A stretch of 64,000 nucleotides of DNA from positions 1 to 64,000 of the forward strand of contig NZ_JAAKEN010000009.1 of assembly GCF_011039175.1 (NCBI RefSeq), written 5' to 3'. Under the pieces are notes generated by a model. The model saw only the letters and a list, made by a program, of their open reading frames with translations, did not search any database and was not told the origin of the DNA. The DNA comes from Slackia sp. ZJ119 (GTDB lineage Bacteria > Actinomycetota > Coriobacteriia > Coriobacteriales > Eggerthellaceae). A program made the position numbers and the translations under genes. Below, in pieces: positions 32,903 to 43,406 of this stretch; position 1 is the first letter of the stretch, and each line of letters starts with the position of its first letter.

Positions 32903-32936
32903 TGCACGAGCCTGGCCGCAAAGCCAGGCTCGTGCA
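32903..32936. terminator. strong hairpin downstream of ettA
   Basis: A perfect 14-bp stem TGCACGAGCCTGGC-CGCAAA-GCCAGGCTCGTGCA lies about 140 bases past the ettA stop. In the ettA direction it is followed by TTTGCCC. It is probably its terminator. Confidence 0.5.
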
Positions 32937-33076
32937 AGTTGGTCGATGATGCCGCTTTCGGAAGACCGGCCAAGGTGCGGCCTGCGGTCATGCCCCCCGC
33001 GGTCTCGTTACGACCTGCGGCTCCACGGCGATCTGCAGTTTCGCCGCCTGCGGCTCCACCGTCCTCCGCAACTCCG

Positions 33077-34756
<1,680 letters not shown>

Positions 34757-34906
34757 GGGTTGCGGACTCCTTTTTGCGCCTTATGTTTGCAAAACGTCCT
34801 CGCATTGTAGCAGGTCAGCAAGTGGAAGCGGCAAGGGGTCGGCGATGCGCCCAGGAAGATCACGAATGGGCGGGGAAGGGGAGGGCGCCGGCCGCCGGCC
34901 GCGCTT

Positions 34907-35857
34907 TTACTGCTCGAGCTCGACGGCGGCTTCCGCCGCTTTTTGCGTGACGCGGGCCTGCACTTCCAGGTAATAGGCCGCTTCGGCGTCGGTCATGGCG
35001 TTTTGGTCGAGGCCGTTGATCGTTTTGGCCCATTCGGAATACTGGCTGAGAATGCTTGCGTAGTCGTTCATCATCGACAGGTAATCGCCCGTGCTTTCAG
35101 CTTCGGCGTACTTCTGCATGAACGCGAAGTACTCGTCCATGAACGCTTCGTATTCATCCAGGCAAGCCTTGAATTCTGGGTCGATGTCGCCACTTGCCGT
35201 CGCTGCATCTTCGGCTTCGGCGGTCGGCTCGGCCGTTTCGGCTTCTGCATTGGTTGAAGCGGGGGCATCGGTCGGCTCTGTGGGTTTGGCTTCTGTGGCT
35301 GCTTCTGTTCCTGTTGTAGTGTCATCTGCAGGTACTGAATTACTATCTAATTTCGTATCAGAACCATCGGCATCGCTCGAACCAGAGGCCGCATCCGACG
35401 ACGTTTTGGCCGACGGGGCGGCTTGGGACGCATCTTGCTCGCTGAAGTACTGGTGGTACGCGAAAGCGGTTCCGATCGAAAACAGGCAGACGCCTGCGCA
35501 GAGGACGAGCGAGATGACGGCCAGCACCAGGCCTCGGCGTTTTTTTCGCGCGGTGGCGATGCAGCCGAAGAAGGCCAGGATGAAGCCGAGTGCGCCGAGC
35601 AGGACGCCGCCGATGTTGGCTATGGGAAACATCGACAGGGCGGCGCCGATGAGACCCAGCAGAAACGCGGCGATGACCAGCGCCGAAAACGGCGGCTTGG
35701 ACGCTGCGGGCGGTGCCGGAGGCGTGGGCGGCGCGACGGGCTGCGCTGCCTGCGGCGGCTGGATCGGCGGGGTTGGCGCTTCTGCGGCTTTCGTCGTCTG
35801 CTGCGGCGCAGCGTCTTGCGGGGCCGGCTGCGGGTTGGTCGATGGCGCGTCGTTCAT
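34907..35857 (-). CDS. DUF6591-type membrane protein with proline-rich N-terminus
   Basis: 316 residues. It starts with a proline/alanine/glutamine-rich segment (residues 1-55). Three to four membrane helices follow (ALVIAAFLLGLIGAALSMFP, IGGVLLGALGFILAFFGCIA, LVLAVISLVLCAGVCLFSIG). A disordered Ser/Asp/Ala/Thr spacer leads to a C-terminal domain (EFKACLDEYEAFMDEYFAFM ... DAEAAYYLEVQARVTQKAAE) of the DUF6591 type common in gut Firmicutes and Actinobacteria. AAGGAG precedes ATG 35857; the longer upstream frame has no ribosome site. It stands alone. Function unknown; probably an envelope protein with an extracytoplasmic helical domain. Confidence 0.75.
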   Translation of the reverse strand: MNDAPSTNPQPAPQDAAPQQTTKAAEAPTPPIQPPQAAQPVAPPTPPAPPAASKPPFSALVIAAFLLGLIGAALSMFPIANIGGVLLGALGFILAFFGCIATARKKRRGLVLAVISLVLCAGVCLFSIGTAFAYHQYFSEQDASQAAPSAKTSSDAASGSSDADGSDTKLDSNSVPADDTTTGTEAATEAKPTEPTDAPASTNAEAETAEPTAEAEDAATASGDIDPEFKACLDEYEAFMDEYFAFMQKYAEAESTGDYLSMMNDYASILSQYSEWAKTINGLDQNAMTDAEAAYYLEVQARVTQKAAEAAVELEQ

Positions 35858-36271
35858 GAGGGTCTCCTTGCAACAACAGGGGAAGAGAGGCTTCCTTCCG
35901 GGCATGTGCCTCGCAACCATTGAAGCGCATTCGGCTTCGCAATGCATTAGCTGCCAGCTATGCGCAACAAGATGGCAACGCGCCATTTCTTGCCTTTTGC
36001 GAGCGCCTGCCGGCGGGTCTGCGGCATGGCAGAAAAGCCTGGCTGCAAGCTGATTGCAGGTTGATGCGACGCTCAAGCGGAGCACGCCAACCCCGCGTTG
36101 TCCGCTCCTGAAATTCTGGTTGATCATTGGGGCAGATTGTTCCAGTCGCCCTGAACTGGCGGCAGGTTTGGATGTCGCGCTTCTTCTTGCCGCGGCCGAC
36201 GAGGAAGGCGAAATGCAGCGACGGCGCGTACAAACCTTGCCCGTTATAGGCTTGCACGACTGCGCGAAGAC

Positions 36272-37153
36272 CTAATGCGAGCCCATGAGCTCCGCTGCGA
36301 AGCGACTCATCTCAGGCGTCGGATTCTTGGAGTACAGCAGGCCGAAGGGCACGATGTACGCCCACTCCATGGGCAGCGACACGAAGCCGGGATGCACGTT
36401 GTCCCAGGCGTCCAGCGTTTCCATGAGGATGGACCTGCGCTCGCACTCGTTGAACGTTTCGATGCTGTAGAAGCTCGGCGTGTCCACGATCGAGACTTTT
36501 GGATGGTGGTCCTTTATCTCGCGGCGCAGGGAGTCGAGCACGGGCGATGAGCCCTCTTTGACGAGCATGAGCGACTGCCCCTCGAGATCGTCCCAGTTGA
36601 GAGAGGCCTTGCCGGCAAGCGGATGGTGCCTCGGCACGGCGATCTTGCAATCGTAGAAGCCGAGCTTGAGCACGTTGCACACCTCGTGCCACGCCGGCGC
36701 GTCGCAGGGGCCGAGAAAGCAGTCTATCCGCGAGCCGAGCCGTCCGACGACCTCGTCGAGCTCCGAGCCGTCATCGAAGGACACGACTTCGATCCCGAAA
36801 TCGCTCTCCGAGCCCATGCGCGACCAGATCTCGAGCAGGCGGGAGCACGGCCGCAAAAGCGATGTGCCGACCCGGATCATCGGTTTATGCGTCCCGGCAA
36901 GCGAACGCATCTCGTGAAGAGCCGCGTCGGACAGCTGCTCCATTCGCTTCGCCGCCTCGAAGAGCACTTTCCCGGCATCAGTGGGGCTGACGCCTCGGTT
37001 CGTGCGGTCAAGCAGCCGAACGCCGGTCTCTGCCTCAAGAGAGTCCACATGCTTCTTCACCGATACGGCAGAAATGAAAAGGCCGTCCGAAGCGGCCGAG
37101 AAGCTCCCAGCTTCGACAACAGCTTGAAACGTCTGCACGCGTGCATCCAACAA
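36272..37153 (-). CDS. LysR-family transcriptional regulator
   Basis: 293 residues starting from a TTG codon (ATG alternatives would cut into the helix-turn-helix). The N-terminal domain (ARVQTFQAVVEAGSFSAASD, SAVSVKKHVDSLEAETGVRL, LDRTNRGVSPTDAGKVLFEA) is a LysR winged helix, followed by the periplasmic-binding-like effector domain. It is divergent from the SDR gene at 37293 with 139 bases between, the classical arrangement for LysR control of its neighbour. The ligand is unknown. Confidence 0.83.
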   Translation of the reverse strand: MLDARVQTFQAVVEAGSFSAASDGLFISAVSVKKHVDSLEAETGVRLLDRTNRGVSPTDAGKVLFEAAKRMEQLSDAALHEMRSLAGTHKPMIRVGTSLLRPCSRLLEIWSRMGSESDFGIEVVSFDDGSELDEVVGRLGSRIDCFLGPCDAPAWHEVCNVLKLGFYDCKIAVPRHHPLAGKASLNWDDLEGQSLMLVKEGSSPVLDSLRREIKDHHPKVSIVDTPSFYSIETFNECERRSILMETLDAWDNVHPGFVSLPMEWAYIVPFGLLYSKNPTPEMSRFAAELMGSH

Positions 37154-37292
37154 GCCTATCCCACCATCTCCTAGTATTAACCACAGATTAAAGCGGACTA
37201 GTCAATTGAACCATTCCGGACCCGTTTTGTAAAGGCTAGATTTGATGTGCGCATTTCGACTTGGCAAGAAGCATGATGGAAAGGATCCGAAG

Positions 37293-37937
37293 ATGGCAAA
37301 GAGAATCGTGGTCATCGGCGCAGGCCCCGGCCTTGGCAACGCGGTCGCGCGCAGGTTCGGCAAGGAAGGTTACGAGGTGGCCCTCGTTGCAAGGAACCAG
37401 AAGAGCCTCGATGCGTACAAGACGGAGTTCGACGGGCTTCAGATACCCGTCTCGGTTTATGCCGCTGACGTCAGCGACATCGAATCTTTGGATGCGGCGA
37501 TTGAGAAGATCAAGCAAGACGGGGGCGAGCCGGACGTGGTCGTCTACAACGTCGGCATAACGTCGGTGGACGAGGAACCGCTTACCGCGAAGGACGTCAT
37601 GCGCCACTTCGCAACCGACGTGGTCGGGGCTTACGAGACCATCCAGAAGTTCGACACCCCGGAGTTCGCAGAGAAGCACGGAGCCGTCATCCTCACGGGC
37701 GGCATCCTCGGCGAGTCCCCGTATCCGGGCTATGTGGCCCTTTCGATGGACAAGGCCGCGCTGCGCAACCTCGCTCTTGAGAAGAACCAAGAGCTTGCGG
37801 GCAAAGGCATCTACGTTGGAACCGTCATGGTTTGCGGCACCATCGGAAGCAGCGACCGCTTCGCTCCCGACAACATCGCAGAGGCTTTCTGGAACCTCAA
37901 CGACGCGCGAGACGCCTACGAAGTGAAGTACCAGTAA
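37293..37937 (+). CDS. SDR-family protein with altered catalytic site
   Basis: 214 residues. The N-terminal Rossmann glycine loop GAGPGLGNAVARRFG, the acidic ADVSD and the YNVGIT strand show a short-chain dehydrogenase/reductase fold that binds NAD(P). The usual YxxxK catalytic pair is altered: lysine is kept (in SMDKAALRNL) but the residue four positions before it is leucine, and the conserved serine region reads ILTGGI. Activity is therefore uncertain. GAAAGG lies before ATG 37293. It is divergent from a LysR regulator and upstream of an MFS transporter. Confidence 0.8.
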   Translation: MAKRIVVIGAGPGLGNAVARRFGKEGYEVALVARNQKSLDAYKTEFDGLQIPVSVYAADVSDIESLDAAIEKIKQDGGEPDVVVYNVGITSVDEEPLTAKDVMRHFATDVVGAYETIQKFDTPEFAEKHGAVILTGGILGESPYPGYVALSMDKAALRNLALEKNQELAGKGIYVGTVMVCGTIGSSDRFAPDNIAEAFWNLNDARDAYEVKYQ

Positions 37938-37948
37938 TCGATCGGCTT

Positions 37949-37968
37949 GCCGGGGATTCGTTCCCGGC
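37949..37968 (+). terminator. hairpin after the SDR gene
   Basis: An 8-bp stem GCCGGGGA-TTCG-TTCCCGGC lies 12 bases past the stop. No T-run follows. Confidence 0.4.
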
Positions 37969-38103
37969 CCAAAGGATGGACCTTTGCCGGTTCGTCCAGC
38001 GCAGCGCCTCTGCCTGTTGTCGGGCAATGGGATGCCGATCGCAGCCGGTTCGGCCGGTGGTATGGCTTTCATGCCCTTAATCCTCGTTTAAGAAAGGGAG
38101 CCA

Positions 38104-39279
38104 ATGCAGAACGCGAGGTTCAGGCTGACGATGCCGATGGTGATGCTGCTCACCGTCGCGTCGGGGCTGGCGATCGGAAACCTCTATTGGGCGCAGCCGT
38201 TGCTCGTGCAGATTGCTGGCGACCTTGATGTGGCCGTGGCCGACAGCGGGCTGCTCGTCACGGCCACCCAGATCGGCTATGCCCTTGGCATCCTGCTCAT
38301 CGTGCCCTTGGGCGACATCTGTCCCCGGCGAAAGCTCATTGGCGTCGTGATGCTTCTCGTCGCGCTCTCGCTTCTTGCGTGCGCACTAAGCCCCAGCTTC
38401 GCCTTGCTGGCCTTTTCTCTCTCGGCCATGGGCGTCACGACCGTGGCGGGCCAGATCATCGTCCCCATGGCGCGTGACTTGGCAGACCCTCGGCAACAAG
38501 GCCAGGTGGTGGGCATCGTCACGGCGGGCATTATGCTCGGCATCTTGGTTGCTCGCTCCCTCAGCGGGCTGGTTGCCGACGTCTTGGGCTGGCGTGCGAT
38601 ATACGGCATCGCCGCCGCCCTCAACCTGCTGCTCATGGTCGTCCTCTGGAGACGTCTTCCCAAGCTGCCGCCTAAGGAGAGGCTAAGCTACGGCACGCTG
38701 CTTGCAGACGTGTTCAGGGCCGTGGCGAAGTACCGCCCTCTCAAGTGGATGCTCGTCACCAACGGCCTTGTCTTCGGCGTGGTGTTCAACCTCTTCTGGA
38801 ACGCCGTCACGTTCCTGCTCGGAGGCGAGCCCTTCAACTTCAACACGTTCCAGATCGGGCTCGTGAGCCTCGCAGGCGTCACGGGAGCGGCCGGATCGAT
38901 ATGGGTCGGCAAACTGCAGGACAAGGGCGTCGGCGTGCAGGCGGTCGGCGTCTTCATCGCGCTGTCGTTCGCGAGCATGATGATCGCGCTGTTCGCCAGC
39001 CAGTCCGTCGCGCTCATCGTCGTTGCCGCCGCCGTCTACTCCCTTGGCGTGCAAGGCACAGGAACGCTCAACCAGCTGCGCGTTATGAGCCTCGACCCCG
39101 CCAAGAGCAGCCGCCTGAACACGATGTTCGTGTTCAACAACTTCGTCTGCGGCGCCATCGGAAGCGCTCTGTCGGGGTTCGTCTGGGCGCAAGCCGGATG
39201 GACGGGCATCTGCGCCACGGCGCTCGCCGCAATTGCGCTCGCAGCCCTGAGCTGGTTCAAGAGCCGCAACGCAAGCTGA
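38104..39279 (+). CDS. MFS transporter (DHA-type drug/metabolite efflux)
   Basis: 391 residues with about 12 hydrophobic helices. The start IGNLYWAQPLLVQIAGDLDV and the loop PLGDICPRRKLIGVVML (motif A-like region between helices 2 and 3) are typical of MFS exporters of the NepI/YdeA type. AAAGGGAG precedes the ATG. It lies 166 bases after the SDR gene and may share LysR control. Substrate not readable. Confidence 0.82.
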   Translation: MQNARFRLTMPMVMLLTVASGLAIGNLYWAQPLLVQIAGDLDVAVADSGLLVTATQIGYALGILLIVPLGDICPRRKLIGVVMLLVALSLLACALSPSFALLAFSLSAMGVTTVAGQIIVPMARDLADPRQQGQVVGIVTAGIMLGILVARSLSGLVADVLGWRAIYGIAAALNLLLMVVLWRRLPKLPPKERLSYGTLLADVFRAVAKYRPLKWMLVTNGLVFGVVFNLFWNAVTFLLGGEPFNFNTFQIGLVSLAGVTGAAGSIWVGKLQDKGVGVQAVGVFIALSFASMMIALFASQSVALIVVAAAVYSLGVQGTGTLNQLRVMSLDPAKSSRLNTMFVFNNFVCGAIGSALSGFVWAQAGWTGICATALAAIALAALSWFKSRNAS

Positions 39280-39326
39280 TATTCTTCTGCAAGCTGCAAG
39301 CGGTATTTGTTGCTCAGGCGGGTTGC

Positions 39327-39590
39327 GGGAGCAAGCATGCGTATGCCGCGCGACAGGCATTCGCGCTTTCCGAGCTTGCGGAGGGCCTCTGCTCGTCGGT
39401 CGGATCCCTTGCGAATGCCAACAAGATCTCTCGCATCCTGAAGGCCGTGAAGGGCATGGCGGCGGACAACGAGACGATAGCCGCCTATTTGAACCACCTC
39501 GTCGAGCCGTTCCTGTTTCGCTGCGCCAGGCGCTATCAAGGCGCGAGCGCGGACTGGGCAAGAAAGGCGCGGTTGCTGAGGTGCGTGCGA
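39327..39590 (+). pseudogene. fragment of a DUF4143-type AAA ATPase
   Basis: The frame reads LAEGLCSSVGSLANANKISR then ILKAVKGMAADNETIAAYLN and HLVEPFLFRCARRYQ. This is the C-terminal DUF4143 signature of AAA-type ATPases (pattern SLTNPxKISxTLK...TIxxYLxxLxxxFLxxxxxRY). The upstream ATPase domain is absent and the frame runs out shortly after. It is a relic within an accessory region. Confidence 0.6.
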
Positions 39591-39816
39591 ACTAATGTAA
39601 AACGGCCGAGCAACAGAGCACTTCCATGCGCCATTACATTAGTTTCCATCCACTATCTATCTATATGAGCAGGTCATGCGCTTGTCCGGTAATGGAGGCG
39701 CTCTCTCCTCCATTAGTTTGCCTTGTGGGCTCTTGACGAGAACCGAGATGGGGACTTCGCCAACTAATGTAAATGAGCGTAGAATCACATTAGTTTGGAA
39801 ATGGAATTGCATTAGT
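39591..39816. promoter_or_regulatory. six-copy ACTAATG/CATTAGT motif array
   Basis: Copies at 39591 (forward), 39634, 39711 (reverse), 39763 (forward), 39788 and 39810 (reverse), mostly within TTACATTAGTTT contexts. The last copy ends 10 bases before the start codon of the AlbA_2 protein gene. The density and mixed orientation suggest a cooperative binding site, perhaps for that gene's own winged-helix product. Confidence 0.5.
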
Positions 39817-39826
39817 TGGGAGCGCC

Positions 39827-41500
39827 ATGATACGACAGCTGAGCGAGATGCCTTCCCTGGTTCTGCGTCTCATCGGAGACGTTGAAACGGAGGTCGTCGA
39901 GTACAAGGCCGCGAAGCAGAACTACGACTTCGAGGATATTGGGAAGTACTTCTCGGCGCTCAGCAACGAGGCGAACCTTCGCGGCACGGAATGCGGGTGG
40001 CTCCTCTTCGGCATCACGAACGACCGAAAGATCAACGGCACCGCCTACCGCAAGGAGGCGAGCATGCCTAGCGTCGGGTTGCGCCGCCTCAAGCGCGAGA
40101 TTGCGAAGTTCACCAACGAGGGCATGACCTTCGAGGAGATATACGAGTTCGAGATGGAGGGCAAGCGTATCGTTGCCTTCCAGATTCCTGCGGGAACCTT
40201 CGCAACGCCGACCACCTGGCATGGCATTCCCTGGTCGCGCGAGAACGAGTCTCTCGCCGAGATGCCCAAGTTCAAGCTAGAGGCCATCTACGGGCAGAGC
40301 CGCCCTGACTGGTCGCGGCAGCTTGCGTTCGAGGCGAACCTTGATGACCTCGACCCTGATGCGGTGTCGTTCGCCTGCAAGAAGTACGTGGAGAAGTTCG
40401 AGGAAAGTCAGCCAGCCGTCCGCGGCCTGGACGAGGTATCCATCTTGAGCAAGATGGGACTCATCATCCACGGGCATGTGACGAACGCTGCGCTCGTTCT
40501 TCTGGGCAAGTCGGAGGCGAGCGTGTTCCTGGGAGGCATCGAGCCGCGCATCACCTGGACGCTCTATGCGAGCGATGGCTCCACTATCGCATACGAGCAC
40601 TTCGAGCCGCCTTTCATCACGAAGGTTGACTGCGTGCTCGGCAAGATCAGGAACGAGAAGTACCGATTCTTCGATCGCGAGGACACGCTGTTTCCAACTG
40701 AAGCGCACCGCTATAGCCCTGAGGTAATCCGCGAGCTTTTGCACAACGCTATAGCGCACCAGGACTTCCGGATGTCTGGCAAGATCAACGTGTTGGAATA
40801 CGAGGACCGGCTTGTGTTCAAGAACGAGGGTGCGTTCATCCCCGAGACCATTGAGGCTGCACTCGAGAGTGGGTACAAGCCTCCCTATTACCGCAATCCT
40901 CTGTTATCGAGCGCCATGAGCAGGACGGGGATGATGGACCGCAACGCCATCGGTATCCGCAACGTCTTCGACATCCAGCGCGGCCGCCTGCTGCCCATGC
41001 CCACCTACGACCTCACCAGGCCGGCTCGCGTGTCGGTGACGCTCTACGGGACCGTGCTGAACGAGGACTACTCCCGACTGCTTGCCAAAGACCCCAGCCT
41101 GGACCTCGTTACCGTCCTTCTGCTCGACCTGGTGCAGAAGGGGCTTCCTATCACCAAGGACCAATCGCGGCTGCTGCATGAGCGCAAGCTTGTGAGAGGA
41201 CGTTACCCGAAGCTCACTATATCGGCTGAGGTGGCTGCGGCAACCGGCGCACACGGCGACTACGTGAGGGTCAAGGGGCTAGACAACAGCGTGCTCAAGG
41301 AGCTGATACTGGAGCTGCTGCGAGTACGCCCGTGCTCGCGTGCGGAGATCATCGCCGAGTTCGACCATGCGCTGCCAGCTGACCTCACGGCCAAGCAGAA
41401 GGGCGACCACGTGAGCTATCTGCTCCAGTCGCTGCGCAAGGCGGGCCGGATCACGAACGAGGGGAGTACGTCGGCCGCCGAGTGGCGCATCGCCGACTAG
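39827..41500 (+). CDS. AlbA_2 (Schlafen-like) and HATPase domain protein
   Basis: 557 residues. The N-terminal AlbA_2 putative DNA/RNA-binding domain (ETEVVEYKAAKQNYDFEDIG ... LSNEANLRGTECGWLLFGIT) is followed by a middle region and an HATPase_c_4-like domain (VIRELLHNAIAHQDFRMSGK ... INVLEYEDRLVFKNEG). The end has winged-helix-like segments (LLRVRPCSRAEIIAEFDHAL). Such proteins are often labelled RecG-like or putative transcriptional regulators. GGGAG precedes the ATG. The upstream six-copy motif array suggests autoregulation. It lies among defence-type gene fragments. Confidence 0.78.
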   Translation: MIRQLSEMPSLVLRLIGDVETEVVEYKAAKQNYDFEDIGKYFSALSNEANLRGTECGWLLFGITNDRKINGTAYRKEASMPSVGLRRLKREIAKFTNEGMTFEEIYEFEMEGKRIVAFQIPAGTFATPTTWHGIPWSRENESLAEMPKFKLEAIYGQSRPDWSRQLAFEANLDDLDPDAVSFACKKYVEKFEESQPAVRGLDEVSILSKMGLIIHGHVTNAALVLLGKSEASVFLGGIEPRITWTLYASDGSTIAYEHFEPPFITKVDCVLGKIRNEKYRFFDREDTLFPTEAHRYSPEVIRELLHNAIAHQDFRMSGKINVLEYEDRLVFKNEGAFIPETIEAALESGYKPPYYRNPLLSSAMSRTGMMDRNAIGIRNVFDIQRGRLLPMPTYDLTRPARVSVTLYGTVLNEDYSRLLAKDPSLDLVTVLLLDLVQKGLPITKDQSRLLHERKLVRGRYPKLTISAEVAAATGAHGDYVRVKGLDNSVLKELILELLRVRPCSRAEIIAEFDHALPADLTAKQKGDHVSYLLQSLRKAGRITNEGSTSAAEWRIAD

Positions 41501-41840
41501 CAGCAAGAACCGCAGCGAAGCCTTTGCCGCCCGCGCTGGCTGATGGACTGGACGGGCGCGGACGGGCGCGGACGACCGCGTGACGGCAGCAGACCGGACG
41601 AGCGCACACCCGGAGCGTGGGCGGCCGGGCTGCGGACAACCCGAAGTTGGTAGTGCACGGCTTGGCTAGCGACCAGGGGTGGCGGCAAATAAGTCTTAAC
41701 GCCGCAAGCGTGGGAACGCCCGCACGGAACCAGGTCAAACCTCTACGCAGTCGACGGCGAGGTCGGTTGGCGGTTGCCCGAAGTGTGGCGAGAGAAATGT
41801 ATCCATTATCTCCGGCGACTGGGACTAGTGGTGTGGTCGT

Positions 41841-42347
41841 ATGGGCGAATACTTCGTCTGGATCAATCAGGACAAACGGCAATGCCTTGATCAGCGCGCA
41901 TGCGACGACTGCGGCTGGATGTTTGGGATTGCAAGCGTGCAGAGATGCGAACTTACCGAGGCTGCATGCACGCTGATAGCCGGCTCCTGGCGCGGAGGCC
42001 GAGTGATCTTCGCCGGAGACTACCTGTCTTTCGGCGACGAAGAACACGATAGCCGCAATGGGCTGCTTGCGAAGGAATTCGGCAAGCAACCTTATGAAAA
42101 CTGCTACGGCGGAGGTTGCGAGGAGCTGGCAGCGCCTGACCCTATTGTGAGGTACCGTTTCTCAATCAATGAGACCAAGCGTGAGTACGTTGATCGGGGC
42201 AATACGCCCCTCGCCGATGTTTGCGAACTGCCAAACGGCGAGCTTGTATGGAGTCGATACGATCCGGTGCCCCCGTTCTTCTCGCCTGTTCAGAGAGACA
42301 ATGGTTTTATCCGTGGTCGGCGGTGTCTCGATGATGTTCGATTCTAG
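41841..42347 (+). CDS. conserved hypothetical protein (WINQDKR family)
   Basis: 168 residues. The start MGEYFVWINQDKRQCLDQRA and the blocks GRVIFAGDYLSFGDEE and VRYRFSINETKREYVDRG look like a family of small uncharacterised cytoplasmic proteins from gut bacteria. No signal peptide, membrane helix or catalytic motif. The ribosome site is weak (GTGGTG). The last ~15 residues run into rearranged DNA and may not be native. Confidence 0.55.
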   Translation: MGEYFVWINQDKRQCLDQRACDDCGWMFGIASVQRCELTEAACTLIAGSWRGGRVIFAGDYLSFGDEEHDSRNGLLAKEFGKQPYENCYGGGCEELAAPDPIVRYRFSINETKREYVDRGNTPLADVCELPNGELVWSRYDPVPPFFSPVQRDNGFIRGRRCLDDVRF

Positions 42348-42420
42348 CAGGAGCCACCCGGAGAGGGGTGCAGGGACATCTCGCACTGCTGGGTTAGATG
42401 GGGCGAGACGGTGGTGCTTA

Positions 42421-42800
42421 CGACGCTCTTTCTGGCTGCCGAGCCGTTGCATCAAGACGATGTTGGCGCCCCAGGGAATTTGTGCAACAACCTGTTGCAC
42501 AAATTGAAGGTCGGGCCAGATTTCGGCGAACCTCCTCATGTATTTTAAGTTGCGAGGCGAGAATCCCTGCATATCCGGAAACGACTTCTTCAGATCATGG
42601 GACAGCTTGTCGATAACCTTCGCGCCCCAGCCGTGCTTTTTCTGCTGCGTTAAGATTGAATTTCCAATTTGCCAGTAGAGGCCCTTCTGTTTAGGAGCCT
42701 CGTGCGCGTCCATGTAGTCGAACATCTGCTCGAAGCGCCGTCGGTGGTTTTCTGGTATTCCAGCTGGCGCAGTTCCACGGCGCGGATCTGCTCGAACATG
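42421..42800 (-). pseudogene. chimeric fragment: ORF6N-type piece fused to DUF1016 piece
   Basis: 42421-42681 is almost identical to 45670-45928 inside the DUF1016 nuclease gene (two visible differences). It encodes LYWQIGNSILTQQKKHGWGA and on to VAQIPWGANIVLMQRLGS. It is fused at about 42682 to a piece (42683-42800) related to 46505-46625 of the ORF6N-type gene (FDYMDAHEAPKQKG). The result is a hybrid reading frame with no complete domain, made by recombination between neighbours. Confidence 0.75.
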
Positions 42801-42828
42801 ACGGCTGAATAAGCGGCTATCAAGCACC

Positions 42829-42856
42829 GGGGGCTTATCCCCGGCTTTTTCGTTTA
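42829..42856 (+). terminator. terminator hairpin, plus strand
   Basis: CCGGGG-GCTTAT-CCCCGG is followed by CTTTTTCGTTT. No plus-strand gene is directly upstream; it may belong to lost DNA. Confidence 0.5.
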
Positions 42857-42930
42857 AGGGGTCTATTCGGGGTCATGGCTCAAAAGTGTGTCTGCTTGAA
42901 TTATTTGCTGTTTGAAGTCTGATTGCATAT

Positions 42931-42951
42931 GGAATTAATCAGCGTTTCCCT
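42931..42951. mobile_element. solo end of the CTAG-type element at the hxlR-type stop
   Basis: TTAATCAGCGTTTCCCT matches the terminal repeat of the CTAG-type elements. It encodes the last residues (EGNAD) and the stop codon of the minus-strand HxlR gene. Confidence 0.5.
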
Positions 42952-43288
42952 CGTCCATGTGCTCCACGCCCCAGGTGCACAGCTGGTCGAGCACCACCAT
43001 GAGCGACTCGCCGAGCGGCGTGAGCGAATACTCCACCTTCGGCGGCACCTGCGGGTACTCCTTTCGGACCACTAACCCGTCAGCCTCAAGCTCCTTCAGG
43101 TTGGCCGACAGCGTCTTGTCGGTGACCTTGCCCAGGTAGCGGCGCATCTCGTTGAAGCGCACGGGCTGGAACTCCATCAGGCAGTAGAGGATCGCCATCT
43201 TGTGCTTGCCTTGGATGAGCGACATCGTGTAGCTGTAGCCCGTGCCCTCGAACCGCGCGTCTTCGATCTTCGTCTCGTTCAGCCCCAT
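42935..43288 (-). CDS. HxlR-family transcriptional regulator
   Basis: 117 residues. The HxlR winged helix is clear: SLIQGKHKMAILYCLMEFQP, VRFNEMRRYLGKVTDKTLSA, NLKELEADGLVVRKEYPQVP, KVEYSLTPLGESLMVVL. These regulators respond to electrophiles, metals or redox signals and usually control an adjacent oxidoreductase; the flavoprotein gene at 43407 is divergent. AGGAGATAG precedes the ATG. The C-terminal EGNAD and the stop come from a miniature-element end. Confidence 0.88.
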   Translation of the reverse strand: MGLNETKIEDARFEGTGYSYTMSLIQGKHKMAILYCLMEFQPVRFNEMRRYLGKVTDKTLSANLKELEADGLVVRKEYPQVPPKVEYSLTPLGESLMVVLDQLCTWGVEHMDEGNAD

Positions 43289-43406
43289 GGCTATCTCCTA
43301 AGATAGTACCTATCTTTGAAAACAGTACTGGTCAATTATTCGCCGCTTAATCATACTGCATCCCGAAGAAACAGGAAACAATTAATAGGCAGGAAAGGAT
43401 CAACCT

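Larger units (their letters stand above)
32341..33076. other. spacer with family 2 element and hairpin
   Basis: About 740 bases without a convincing gene. It holds the second family 2 inverted-repeat element (32604-32847) and the hairpin at 32903-32936. A long open frame here on the plus strand mirrors the ettA gene and has no domain. Confidence 0.5.
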
